From Salinivibrio costicola subsp. costicola ATCC 33508 = LMG 11651 (GTDB taxonomy: Bacteria > Pseudomonadota > Gammaproteobacteria > Enterobacterales > Vibrionaceae): a stretch of 64,000 nt of DNA. Location of the stretch: NCBI GenBank assembly GCA_000565345.1, contig AQOF01000014.1:104-64103 (forward strand). The letters run 5' to 3'. Within the stretch, counting starts at the first letter, position 1; each line of letters opens with the position of its first letter. Positions 1 to 8,523 of the stretch are shown one piece after another. Both the position numbers and the translations under genes were made by a program. The notes beneath the pieces are model-generated. The model did no database searches. It was not told where the DNA came from and worked only from the letters and a program-made list of their open reading frames with translations.

Positions 1-961
1 CCCAAGATCTTGCCACTGGAACGATGATGCTGGCGGTGAAAATGATCACGGCAATACCAGGCATGCCATTATTGATTAAGCTCGCCACCCCAGAGAAGAT
101 GGTGTCTTCAAGCCGAATACCGTTAGAAAATAAAATTGAGATCGGATACACGTTGGCTGGAAACAAAAAAATACTGGCTGTGATCAAACATGCCCATGTC
201 TTTTGCTCACTGCGAATGACACGCCGATAAAGAGGCTGGTGGCAGCGCTGGCACGCGCCTTGGTCTGCGGTCTGTGTTAAGCCACAGTGACCACAACGAA
301 TGAGTGTGGACGTGTTATCCGATGGTGTCGCAGCTAAAGAAAATGTATCCCAGTATCTTTGTGTATTCACTCTGACCAGCAGCACAGAGAGCAAGATCTG
401 GATAACCGCGTAACAGGCGAGGCCGATGGAGAAATGCAGGGAGGCATAGTCTTGAATTTTAAAACAAGCGATGGCCAAACTGACCATCAAAACATCCGCC
501 ATGACCCAATGACGACTATGGTCAACTACCTTGACCGCAAGACGAAAGCACCGAATCGCTTGACGTCGTCGTGCAAGGTGTAAAGTGAGTAAAGCGCTGG
601 TAAAGATAAGTGGCCCTAGAGAGGCACAAATCACCACGAGCGCAGCCACAAAAGGAAAGTCGGACCAAAGGCGTACAGCACCAGTCAATACGGAGGCGTT
701 GATCGTTGAGCCTAATAAATCTATCGATAGCAAAGGTTGGAGATGGGCTGGCAAGAAAAGGATAAGTATCGTCAAGGTTAACGCGATTTCACTATTAAAT
801 GATAAGCGTCGACCCTGTGCGAGTTTGGTCGCGCAGCGTGGGCAAATGGCAAGATGGTCATAACCCGTTTGACAGCCTTGTAGCACCCGATCACAACCCG
901 GGCACCTTATCTGACTTGGATAAGATGCCGACAGGGTGTTGTCTGGTGGTTGCGTTCTCAC
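1..961 (-). CDS. letA: LetA/YebS (PqiA-family) inner-membrane protein, 3' end cut off by the window
   Basis: PqiA-family integral membrane protein, the inner-membrane partner of an MCE-type lipid-transport bridge (LetB/YebT). The reverse frame stays open from a GTG at 961 to the window edge (about 320 residues; E. coli YebS has about 427). Two zinc-ribbon-like pairs are visible: CPGC at residues 20-23 with CPRC at 40-43, and a second CGHC/CQRC pair after the first membrane half. Each is followed by hydrophobic segments. The GTG start lies 2 bp after the stop of the upstream ABC exporter and has an AGGG-type ribosome site inside that gene's last codons, so the two are probably translationally coupled. 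LetA rather than PqiA is inferred from the neighbours msrC (yebR), proQ and prc; letB would lie off the left edge. Confidence 0.8.
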   Translation of the reverse strand, partial: MRTQPPDNTLSASYPSQIRCPGCDRVLQGCQTGYDHLAICPRCATKLAQGRRLSFNSEIALTLTILILFLPAHLQPLLSIDLLGSTINASVLTGAVRLWSDFPFVAALVVICASLGPLIFTSALLTLHLARRRQAIRCFRLAVKVVDHSRHWVMADVLMVSLAIACFKIQDYASLHFSIGLACYAVIQILLSVLLVRVNTQRYWDTFSLAATPSDNTSTLIRCGHCGLTQTADQGACQRCHQPLYRRVIRSEQKTWACLITASIFLFPANVYPISILFSNGIRLEDTIFSGVASLINNGMPGIAVIIFTASIIVPVARSW

Positions 962-963
962 GA

Positions 964-2766
964 TTATTTCCCTGCTACCTGTTGGAGTTGTCCATATAAG
1001 GTTTGATAAACACCGGGTGCATTCACCAGTTCGGTGTGTGTCCCTTGTTGACTGACCTGACCTTCATCGAGCACATAAATCAGATCGGCTTCTTTAACCG
1101 CTGACAGCCGATGTGCAACAATCAGTGTCGTACGACCAGCTAAAAAGGTTTGCATCGCTTGATGCAGTGCGCGTTCAGTGGCGGTATCGAGTGCCGAAGT
1201 GGCTTCATCTAAAATCACCAGTTTAGGGTCGCCGAGCAGCATACGCGCAATTGCAACACGCTGGCGCTGACCGCCTGATAAGCGCACCCCTTGGCGTCCC
1301 AGTGGGGTCTCTAAGCCTTGAGTCAGCTGATTCACGACATCGCCCAGCTGTGCGCGCTCCAACGCTTGCCAGAGCGTCGCATCATCAAACTTACGCCCCA
1401 GACTTAAATTATTTCTTAAAGTATCATTAAACAGTATGGGTTGTTGCAATACCACGGCAATTTGATGACGAAGCGCATCCATATTGATGTCATGAATGGA
1501 ATGGCCATTAAAGCGAATATCACCCTGTTCTACAGGGTAGAGCCCTAACAACAGCTGAATGAGGGTTGATTTACCGCCTCCACTTGCGCCGACGAGGGCC
1601 ACGCGTTGTCCGGCCGGGATCTGCATGGTGAGACCATCGAGAATCGCTTTGTCATCATCATACGCAAAGTGAAGGTTATCTATCTCAACATCGATTGCTT
1701 GCGGGTTCTCCCTCCCTGAAACGAGCTCGCCTGGATCGATCCCCTCTGGACGCCGAGTTTCTTCGGGTAATTGCAAGACCTCGTTAATCCGAGTCATCGC
1801 TGCTTTGGCGCTATACCACGCAAACTGGATCCCGAGTAGCTCTTGAACTGGCCCGAGCATAAACCATAGATAGCCAAACACGGCAAACATCAAGCCGATA
1901 GAAAGATCACTAAAAAAGACCATGCCCATCGCGACCGCGCGAAAGAGTTCAAAGCCGACTAAAAACATTAAGAACGAAAGACGACCCGCCGCCTCAGATT
2001 GCCACGCGTATTTATCGGCGCTCACTTTAATATCATTTGCACTGTCATCAAGTTGCTTTAAATAGGTCCGCTCTCGGTTAGCGGCGCGAAGTTGATATAA
2101 TCCGTCTAGGGTATCGACCAGTCGCTGTTGGAACTGTTCAAAGGCTCGGTTTTCGCGCGTTTTAAGGTGTTTTACGCGTTGGCCGAGGGCACGACTCAGC
2201 GCCACCACAATGGGATTAATCAATAAGATAAACAAGCCTAATCGCCAGTCAATCCAAAGCAAAACCACCGCTGTCCCGGTGACAGTGAGGACCCCGATAA
2301 TAAATTTACTCAGCGTGGTCCCGATAAACTTATCGATGGTTTCCACATCGGTGACAAGGTGAGAAGTCAGCCCGCCACTGCCACGAAGTTCGTACTCTCG
2401 CATGCTGATACGGCCGAGTTTTGCAATCAGGTGCTGACGGATTTTATAGGTGATGGCTTTACCCACCAGCGTAAATTGGCGACCTTGTAAGATGTTCAAC
2501 CCTTGGCTGATAGTGCGCATCAATACCACGATCACTAAGACGGCAGCGATATAGTACGCAGCCTGTTGCCAGCTTTGTGGCAGTATTGTGTTAAGTACCG
2601 ACAGCCCCCAATCGGGTTTGTCGAGTAGCACCTCGTCGACCAATAATGGCATCAATAGCGGAATTGGCACACTGATGAGCGTGGCAGCAATGGCGACCAC
2701 GTTTGCCCAGATTAGCCGCGTTCGATGAGGTCGTGCTTGGTCAAGAAGCCAGCGCCAAGTGATCAT
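964..2766 (-). CDS. MsbA-type ABC exporter (fused membrane and ATPase domains)
   Basis: A 600-residue half-transporter with a type I exporter membrane domain (residues about 15-310, several hydrophobic helices) fused to a nucleotide-binding domain (about 355-590). The ATPase has Walker A GASGGGKST near residue 390, an LSGGQRQRVAIARM signature near 497, Walker B LVILDEATSALD and a switch histidine in IVAHRLS. It should act as a homodimer in the inner membrane and export a hydrophobic substrate or peptide that the sequence does not identify. It is divergent from msrC across 76 bp and lies directly upstream of letA, suggesting a two-gene operon with an envelope role. It is not the essential lipid A flippase locus (no lpxK neighbour), so I give no symbol. 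Confidence 0.85.
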   Translation of the reverse strand: MITWRWLLDQARPHRTRLIWANVVAIAATLISVPIPLLMPLLVDEVLLDKPDWGLSVLNTILPQSWQQAAYYIAAVLVIVVLMRTISQGLNILQGRQFTLVGKAITYKIRQHLIAKLGRISMREYELRGSGGLTSHLVTDVETIDKFIGTTLSKFIIGVLTVTGTAVVLLWIDWRLGLFILLINPIVVALSRALGQRVKHLKTRENRAFEQFQQRLVDTLDGLYQLRAANRERTYLKQLDDSANDIKVSADKYAWQSEAAGRLSFLMFLVGFELFRAVAMGMVFFSDLSIGLMFAVFGYLWFMLGPVQELLGIQFAWYSAKAAMTRINEVLQLPEETRRPEGIDPGELVSGRENPQAIDVEIDNLHFAYDDDKAILDGLTMQIPAGQRVALVGASGGGKSTLIQLLLGLYPVEQGDIRFNGHSIHDINMDALRHQIAVVLQQPILFNDTLRNNLSLGRKFDDATLWQALERAQLGDVVNQLTQGLETPLGRQGVRLSGGQRQRVAIARMLLGDPKLVILDEATSALDTATERALHQAMQTFLAGRTTLIVAHRLSAVKEADLIYVLDEGQVSQQGTHTELVNAPGVYQTLYGQLQQVAGK

Positions 2767-2842
2767 AAATCAAGATACTCAATTGAAATGTCTTTAGATT
2801 CTTTCTATTGTAATGGTCTTGTTGATTGAGATGCAGTGATTT

Positions 2843-3301
2843 ATGGAAAACAAAGCGGATTTTTATCGTTTGTTAACGCAACAAGCGGTGGCTTTATGTG
2901 AAGGTGAGCCTAACCTTATCGCTAAGCTTGCTAATGTGAGCGCCTTGCTAAATAGCCAACTTGACGATATCAACTGGGTGGGATTTTATCTTGATGACGG
3001 TGACGAGTTAGTGCTTGGACCATTTCAAGGCCAACCCGCGTGTGTTCGTATTCCTTTTGATAAAGGTGTATGCGGTGCGGCTTATCGACAAGATATTGTC
3101 ATGCGAGTTGAAGATGTCCATGCTTTTGAAGGACATATCGTCTGTGATGCCGCCAGTAACGCTGAAATTGTTCTGCCAGTGCACGTCAACGGACAACGGC
3201 ATGCGGTACTCGATATTGATAGTCCAAGTATCGGTCGATTTGACCAAGAAGATGAGCATGGACTGGCTACCTTGGTCAAAGAAATGCAAAAACACTTATG
3301 A
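2843..3301 (+). CDS. msrC: Free methionine-(R)-sulfoxide reductase (GAF domain)
   Basis: A single-GAF-domain cytoplasmic enzyme of 152 residues that reduces free methionine-R-sulfoxide, using thioredoxin for recycling. The three cysteines that do the chemistry are present at residues 67, 77 and 101, with spacings of 10 and 24 that match Cys84, Cys94 and Cys118 of E. coli YebR/fRMsr. The ATG is preceded by a weak ribosome site and a 76-bp divergent promoter region shared with the ABC exporter. yebR next to proQ and prc is the usual gammaproteobacterial arrangement. No terminator is obvious after the stop; a -10-like TATAAT occurs 38 bp downstream and may start proQ transcription. Confidence 0.92.
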   Translation: MENKADFYRLLTQQAVALCEGEPNLIAKLANVSALLNSQLDDINWVGFYLDDGDELVLGPFQGQPACVRIPFDKGVCGAAYRQDIVMRVEDVHAFEGHIVCDAASNAEIVLPVHVNGQRHAVLDIDSPSIGRFDQEDEHGLATLVKEMQKHL

Positions 3302-3338
3302 TTTCGCCAATCTTGGTAGTTTTTTAATATCAGGTATC

Positions 3339-3344
3339 TATAAT
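3339..3344 (+). promoter_or_regulatory. Probable -10 element for proQ-prc
   Basis: A perfect TATAAT lies between msrC and proQ, about 73 bp before the proQ ATG. The -35 side is poor: TTGGTA at 3313-3318 leaves a 20-bp gap, so the assignment rests mainly on the -10. A start near 3351 would put the hairpin at 3381-3403 inside the proQ leader RNA. Confidence 0.4.
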
Positions 3345-3380
3345 ACGCACCACTTTCATACTTAAATACACGTAGATACG

Positions 3381-3403
3381 CTGCTGCAGTTTTGCTGCAG
3401 CAG
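3381..3403 (+). repeat. Perfect hairpin in the proQ leader
   Basis: CTGCTGCAG (3381-3389) and CTGCAGCAG (3395-3403) form a perfect 9-bp stem with a 5-base loop. No T-run follows; instead the ribosome site (AGGAAAA) and the proQ ATG begin within 5-14 bases. It is therefore more likely an mRNA structure affecting proQ translation than a terminator of msrC. Confidence 0.6.
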
Positions 3404-3416
3404 GCCAGGAAAAAAC

Positions 3417-4073
3417 ATGGAAAATACTGAAAAGCTCGCGAACAGCAAAGAAGTCATTGCCTATATTGCTGAACGTTTCCCTAAATGTTTTACTGTTGAA
3501 GGCGAAGCCAAGCCATTAAAAATTGGTATTTTTCAAGATCTTGCGACTCGTCTTGACGGCGATCCCAAGGTAAGCAAAACCCAATTGCGCGCCGCGCTTC
3601 GTCAGTACACGTCTTCCTGGCGTTATCTGCACAGCGTGAAACCCGGTGCGTCACGCGTCGATTTAGATGGCAATGCGTGCGGCGAGTTAGAGCAAGAGCA
3701 TATTGATCATGCGGCTCAGGCTCTAGCAGAAAGCAAAGCACGGGCCGCTGAGCGTCGTAAGCAACAACAGGCGAAAAAAGCGGAGTCTCAGGCGAAAAAC
3801 GGTGAAAAAGCGCCAGCCAAAGGCAAAAAAGCGGCAGCGCAATCGGCAAAAGGCCGTACAAGTAAACCAAAGCCCGCTAAAATGACTAAGAAAGAGAGTG
3901 AGCCACGTCGCGAACTCAGCGCCAACGACGTTGTCGTAGGCAAAGACGTAAATGTGAACATGGGCAATGGTAATTTACCTGCGACCATTGTTGAAATTAA
4001 TAAGGATGAGGTGCGGGTTCGCCTAACTAACGGATTAACCATGTTAGTAAAAGCGGAGCACCTCAGCGCCTAA
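3417..4073 (+). CDS. proQ: RNA chaperone ProQ
   Basis: A 218-residue FinO-domain RNA-binding protein that binds structured small RNAs and mRNA 3' ends. The N-terminal FinO-like domain covers about residues 5-115. A highly basic Ala/Lys-rich linker follows (about 120-165), and a C-terminal Tudor-like domain (about 172-218) begins [20 protein letters not shown]. This three-part layout is that of E. coli ProQ (232 residues). The ATG follows a purine-rich ribosome site placed just after a perfect hairpin. prc starts only 17 bp after the stop, so the two genes are probably co-transcribed, as in E. coli. Confidence 0.95.
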   Translation: MENTEKLANSKEVIAYIAERFPKCFTVEGEAKPLKIGIFQDLATRLDGDPKVSKTQLRAALRQYTSSWRYLHSVKPGASRVDLDGNACGELEQEHIDHAAQALAESKARAAERRKQQQAKKAESQAKNGEKAPAKGKKAAAQSAKGRTSKPKPAKMTKKESEPRRELSANDVVVGKDVNVNMGNGNLPATIVEINKDEVRVRLTNGLTMLVKAEHLSA

Positions 4074-4090
4074 AGGAGACTCCTCGACGC

Positions 4091-6133
4091 ATGTTTTGTC
4101 GACGCCGCGTTTCGGCGATTGCTGCCAGCCTCATGCTGGCAGCATCTGCCCAGGCCATAGAGGCCGATTTTCAACTCAGTGAGTTACCTTCACTCTCTGC
4201 TGAACCTCAACACGAAACCGCTTCTAAGCGGGTAACCTCTCGTTTTACCCGATCGCACTACAAGCAGTTTACGCTCGATGACGCGTTCTCAGCGGCTATT
4301 TTTAAACGCTACCTTGAAACGCTGGACTATAACCGTGTCTTTTTGACTCAGGATGATGTCGACACGCTATCGCGTTGGGAAGATCGTTTAGATGACCAAT
4401 TAAAGGCGGGTGAAACAGAAGCCGCGTATGCGATTTATAACCGGGTTCTCAAAAAGCGCTTTGAACGCTATCAGTACGCTTTAAAAGTACTCGATAAACC
4501 GTTTGATTTTTCCGCAGATGAGAGCATGGTACTGGATCGTACTGAGCGACCATGGGCGGCAAATCAAGCGGAGCTTGATGCGATTTGGGACAAGCGAGTC
4601 AAAAATGACGCATTGAACTTACGCCTCACGGGGAAAGAGGATGATGCGATCCGCGACACCCTAGGGAAACGGTATAACAGTGCGTTAAAACGCCTCACAC
4701 AAAGCCATAGTGAAGATGTGTTTCAAGTCTACATGAACGCCTTCGCCCGTGAGGTTGATCCGCATACGAGCTACTTATCTCCCCGTAATGCCGAACAATT
4801 TCAATCGGAAATGAACCTGTCTCTTGAAGGGATTGGTGCCGTTTTACAGGTCAAAAGCGAATATACCGTCATTCGTTCTCTGGTTGCTGGAGGCCCTGCG
4901 TCCAAGTCAAAACAGTTGTCACCAGGTGACCGCATTATTGGTGTTGGCCAGGAAGACGAATCGGTTGTCGACGTTATTGGCTGGCGTCTGGATGACGTGG
5001 TGGAACTGATCAAAGGCCCGAAAGGGAGCGAGGTTCAACTCAAAATTCTTCCTGAAGGCGCTAATGCTAAAAGTTACAACGTCACGTTAACCCGCGATAA
5101 AATTCGTCTTGAAGATCGTGCGGTGAAGTCGGAAGTGATCGCGCGCGGCGAAGATAAAATTGGTGTACTCACGGTACCGGGGTTTTATGTCGGCTTAGCC
5201 GATGATACCAAAAAAGAATTGGCAAACTTACAAGAGAAAGATGTCAGTGGCATCGTTGTCGATTTACGTAATAACGGTGGCGGGGCGCTGAGTGAAGCAA
5301 CGGCGCTCAGTGGTTTGTTCATCGACAAAGGCCCGATTGTGCAAGTAAGAGACAGCTACGGTCGAGTGAAAGTCAACGCCGACAGTGATGGCAAAAGCTA
5401 TTACGATGGTCCAATGACCGTGCTGATAAATCGCTATAGTGCCTCTGCGTCGGAAATTTTTGCCGCTGCCATGCAGGATTATGATCGAGCGGTAGTGATT
5501 GGCGAACAATCGTTTGGTAAAGGAACAGTGCAACAGCATCGTTCGCTCAACCATATTTACGATTTGTTCGATAACCCACTGGGTTACGTGCAATATACAA
5601 TCCAAAAGTTTTATCGCATCAGTGGCGGCAGTACCCAAAATAAAGGTGTCGTACCTGACATTGCGTTTCCATCGCCTGTATCGCCTGATGAAACCGGTGA
5701 AAGTATGGAAGACAATGCATTGCCTTGGGATCGTATTGAAAAAGCGGATTATCAGGCACAGTCTTTGCCTGAATCAGTGATTGATACCCTCGCGCAACGT
5801 CATCAAGCAAGGATTGCTGACGATCGAGAGTTCGGTTTTATTCGTCAAGATATCGCGCGCTATCAAAAAGAGAAGGACGACAATACCTTGTCTTTAAATG
5901 AGAAAGTACGACGTCAAGAGATGGATGACGAAGATGCAGACCGCTTAGCGCGTTTAAATGCACGTCAAGAAGCCATGGGTGAGCCTCGCTTCAAGTCACT
6001 CGATGATGTACCTAAAGAGTATGAAGAGCCCGATGCCTACCTAGACGAAGCCGCCAGTATTACGCGAGATCTGGTTAATCTCACGACATCGCGTAACAAG
6101 TCATCTCTTAACGAGTCATCTCTTAACGAGTAG
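4091..6133 (+). CDS. prc: Tail-specific carboxy-terminal protease Prc (Tsp)
   Basis: A periplasmic S41-family protease of 680 residues that trims or degrades proteins with apolar C-termini and helps regulate murein hydrolases. A signal peptide (MFCRRRVSAIAASLMLAASAQA) begins the protein, a PDZ domain lies near residues 240-320, and the catalytic core follows. The catalytic Ser is residue 452 in YSASASEIF and the Lys is residue 477 in FGKGTVQQ, the same numbering as the E. coli precursor. The gene follows proQ by 17 bp. The extreme C-terminus ends in a duplicated SSLNE peptide encoded by two identical 15-bp units. A strong terminator follows. Confidence 0.95.
   Translation: MFCRRRVSAIAASLMLAASAQAIEADFQLSELPSLSAEPQHETASKRVTSRFTRSHYKQFTLDDAFSAAIFKRYLETLDYNRVFLTQDDVDTLSRWEDRLDDQLKAGETEAAYAIYNRVLKKRFERYQYALKVLDKPFDFSADESMVLDRTERPWAANQAELDAIWDKRVKNDALNLRLTGKEDDAIRDTLGKRYNSALKRLTQSHSEDVFQVYMNAFAREVDPHTSYLSPRNAEQFQSEMNLSLEGIGAVLQVKSEYTVIRSLVAGGPASKSKQLSPGDRIIGVGQEDESVVDVIGWRLDDVVELIKGPKGSEVQLKILPEGANAKSYNVTLTRDKIRLEDRAVKSEVIARGEDKIGVLTVPGFYVGLADDTKKELANLQEKDVSGIVVDLRNNGGGALSEATALSGLFIDKGPIVQVRDSYGRVKVNADSDGKSYYDGPMTVLINRYSASASEIFAAAMQDYDRAVVIGEQSFGKGTVQQHRSLNHIYDLFDNPLGYVQYTIQKFYRISGGSTQNKGVVPDIAFPSPVSPDETGESMEDNALPWDRIEKADYQAQSLPESVIDTLAQRHQARIADDREFGFIRQDIARYQKEKDDNTLSLNEKVRRQEMDDEDADRLARLNARQEAMGEPRFKSLDDVPKEYEEPDAYLDEAASITRDLVNLTTSRNKSSLNESSLNE
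6101..6130 (+). repeat. Two tandem 15-bp units at the 3' end of prc
   Basis: TCATCTCTTAACGAG occurs twice back to back (6101-6115, 6116-6130) immediately before the TAG stop. It duplicates five residues in frame and looks like a recent slippage duplication at a tolerant protein terminus. Confidence 0.85.
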
Positions 6134-6166
6134 TGCGCCCGAAAAAGACACGACTGTGATCACGAT

Positions 6167-6198
6167 AAGCCTGGGTCATCCGACCTGGGCTTTTTTTT
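6167..6198 (+). terminator. Rho-independent terminator of proQ-prc
   Basis: An 11-bp stem with two G-U pairs (AAGCCTGGGTC 6167-6177 with GACCTGGGCTT 6182-6192) and a 4-base loop runs into eight T residues. Confidence 0.88.
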
Positions 6199-6261
6199 CA
6201 CTCAAAATGAGAACTAGGTCTAATCTTAGTAATAAGGCATCACCATCAGTAGGGGGAAGGT

Positions 6262-6917
6262 ATGCGTTATTTCTACGGGATCACACTTGCCATGTTTATG
6301 GCATGGCCAGTGCATAGCGAGGATTTAGGGCGCTTTGACGTTCCTTTGCTGCTGGGGCAATGGTACTGGTTTAGTGAAGCAAGCGAAACATCAACCCCCA
6401 TCCTTATAAAGCAATTAATATCTCCTTTAACTCCCACTATGAATTTCGTATCGATATGTTACGTCGTAACGGAAAGCTGGAAACAGCGGCCGGCCAATAT
6501 AGCGTTACTCAGCAAACACTGAGGCTTTATGATGAGAATGGCACGGATCAGGTACATGCTTATCAATTGAATCATCACCAGTTGCAATTACAGGGGGCTA
6601 TCTTTACGAAGTTGCTTCCAGACAACCTGAGTGGTTTGTGGCGTTCAAACAGTATTGAAGGTGATGATGTTAGCGAAGACGTAGACGGTGTGTCGCTAAA
6701 GTTGCGTCCAGACTTTTTGTTTGCGATGCAAGTAAGAGGCGGTAGTGGCCGTTCAGTGACCCATCGAGGCGTCTATTTGGTCGAGGGGGATCACTTAATG
6801 TTGATTTACAAAGAAGGGCGTCACTCGTCGCAATACCAACTGGCCGCTGATACTTTGCGATTAACCAATGATGTATTTGGTATGGAAGCGGTATTACAAC
6901 GGCAACGCCAAGAATAG
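6262..6917 (+). CDS. Secreted hypothetical protein (reading frame broken once)
   Basis: I do not recognise the family. The ATG follows a GGGGAAGG ribosome site and encodes a signal peptide (MRYFYGITLAMFMAWPVHSE), so the product should be periplasmic. The frame closes early unless one base is restored at the C-run at 6398-6402. With six Cs the protein continues HPYKAINISFNSHYEFRID and runs to 218 residues ending at 6917. The mature part is rich in alternating polar and hydrophobic residues with repeated W and Y, suggesting a small beta-rich, lipocalin-like fold (inference only). It stands alone between prc and the convergent pncB. Confidence 0.65.
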
Positions 6918-6936
6918 CAGTGTCAAGAATCGTTTA

Positions 6937-6975
6937 GCCCGTAAAAGTTGGTTATCGTCATGGCATTTTACGGGC
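6937..6975. repeat. Inverted repeat between converging genes
   Basis: GCCCGTAAAA (6937-6946) and TTTTACGGGC (6966-6975) are perfect 10-bp arms around a 19-base loop, just after the hypothetical gene and 13 bp beyond the pncB stop. Neither side has a clear T-run, so this is at most a weak bidirectional terminator or an mRNA end-protecting stem. Confidence 0.55.
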
Positions 6976-6987
6976 CCAATCCGTGAT

Positions 6988-8160
6988 TCACGGCGACAAA
7001 TTAAATGCGGCCTTTAGCGCCGATAAATGCGCCTCATCCTTACAAATCGCCTTGTTCGGTTCATCCGATATTTTGGCTACGGGTTTGCCTTGGCAGCTGG
7101 TCAGCTTGATCACCACATTTAGTGTTTTCACATTGGGTAGATCACAAGTCAGTTGTGTGCCAATCCCAAACGACGTACTCGCCTTACCCGCAAAGTGTTG
7201 ATAAATATGAATGGCTTTAGCCAGTGTCAAGCTATCTGAAAAAACGAGTGTTTTATCTTTGGGATTGATATGGTGGTGGCGATAGTGCGCAATGGCTTTT
7301 TCGCCCCAGATGATGGGATCGCCGCTGTCGTGACGTAAGCCACTGAATGCCTGAGATAGAGACGCATCAAGATCGCGCAAAAAGGCATCCATATTGATAC
7401 AGTCGGTAAGGGCGATCCCAAGACTATTCGGATACTCGCGTAGCCATACATTAAGCGCGAGCTGTTGAGAATCTGCTAGATCGCCCGCCAGTTGTTGGTG
7501 GGCTTGAAACCACTCATGCGCTTGTGTGCCAACCGGAGGAAGCCCTAGCTGCTTTGCCAACCAGCAATTCGAGGTACCCTTTAGCGGTGGATAAACGGCG
7601 TGTAAACGCGTGACGATAGCCTGATGGACATCGCGCGAAAAACGACGGCGTGTACCAAAATCAACCAGATGAAAGTCATCCGAGTAGCCATCGGCCGGTA
7701 AGTGTGCCAGTTTGTCGTCAAGGCGCGCTAAGGCATCCGCGACTCCCAATTCTGGATAGCAAGCGCGATTGCGTAGCTCACAGATAATCGCAAGCAGTGG
7801 CACTTCCCACAGAATAACGTCACACCATGGCCCATCGATATGCACAGCAAGTTGCCCCTCTTCAATGGACACCGTCACCTGTTGAGGGTTGAGCTGGAAG
7901 TGCGAGAGGTAGGCGAGAAAATCAGCCTGATACAAATCTAACGAGGAGAGATAATCAATCTCGTCCGCTTGGAAACGGAGTGTCCCCATGTGGTGAATAT
8001 GGTCGATAAGCTGTTCGCGCAGATAGGCAAGGTTTTCATCACTGCGGCAATAAAAGTCCGCACTGACATGAACGTCAGGGTAATGATGAAAGACAGCCTG
8101 CTGCATATTTAGTTTATAAGCATCAGTATCCAAAAGCGATGTGATGATCGGATTGTGCAT
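6988..8160 (-). CDS. pncB: Nicotinate phosphoribosyltransferase
   Basis: A cytoplasmic enzyme of the NAD salvage (Preiss-Handler) pathway that joins nicotinate to PRPP with ATP. It has 390 residues; E. coli PncB has 400. Recognisable blocks are the N-terminal LLDTDAYKLNMQQAVFHHYP, the central VDFGTRRRFS and GTSN segments that surround the active-site histidine region, and GLRHDSGDP in the C-terminal half. It is divergent from pepN across a 363-bp spacer, the same arrangement as in E. coli. The coding sequence is uninterrupted. Confidence 0.95.
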   Translation of the reverse strand: MHNPIITSLLDTDAYKLNMQQAVFHHYPDVHVSADFYCRSDENLAYLREQLIDHIHHMGTLRFQADEIDYLSSLDLYQADFLAYLSHFQLNPQQVTVSIEEGQLAVHIDGPWCDVILWEVPLLAIICELRNRACYPELGVADALARLDDKLAHLPADGYSDDFHLVDFGTRRRFSRDVHQAIVTRLHAVYPPLKGTSNCWLAKQLGLPPVGTQAHEWFQAHQQLAGDLADSQQLALNVWLREYPNSLGIALTDCINMDAFLRDLDASLSQAFSGLRHDSGDPIIWGEKAIAHYRHHHINPKDKTLVFSDSLTLAKAIHIYQHFAGKASTSFGIGTQLTCDLPNVKTLNVVIKLTSCQGKPVAKISDEPNKAICKDEAHLSALKAAFNLSP

Positions 8161-8523
8161 GCGTGAGGAACGCCTTACGGGTTACAAAACGAAATTGGCT
8201 TCATAGTACCGTAATTTTCAAAAAATTTAACCGTCGTCACATTATATTTCCGCATGGATTGGCAGGCTTCGTTGACATTTTGTTGCGCTTTTAACCACTA
8301 CCGTTTGTTTTTAGTACAGCGACGTGTCTTTGTCTGTCTCCCATTGAGCGGGCGTTAATCCTTTGTCGCCATCGCGTTAAATGTAAACGCAAACATTTGA
8401 TAACAAACTGTTAAACCTGTAGTCATCTTTGCTCAGCCGCGGTATGGTATGGCATGCACATCGTCCTAAAGGCGAATGAATACAATTCGTTGGCTGAGGT
8501 ACACCCGATAAAAAGGAAATAAC
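8161..8523. other. Divergent intergenic region pncB / pepN
   Basis: A 363-bp spacer that must hold both promoters. I found no convincing -35/-10 pair, palindrome or small gene. The pepN ribosome site (AAAAAGGAAAT, about 8510-8520) is at its right end. Confidence 0.5.

Noticed and set aside
585..863. Forward-strand open frame at the left edge
   Set aside because: It is antisense to the well-supported letA frame and has no ribosome site or recognisable content.
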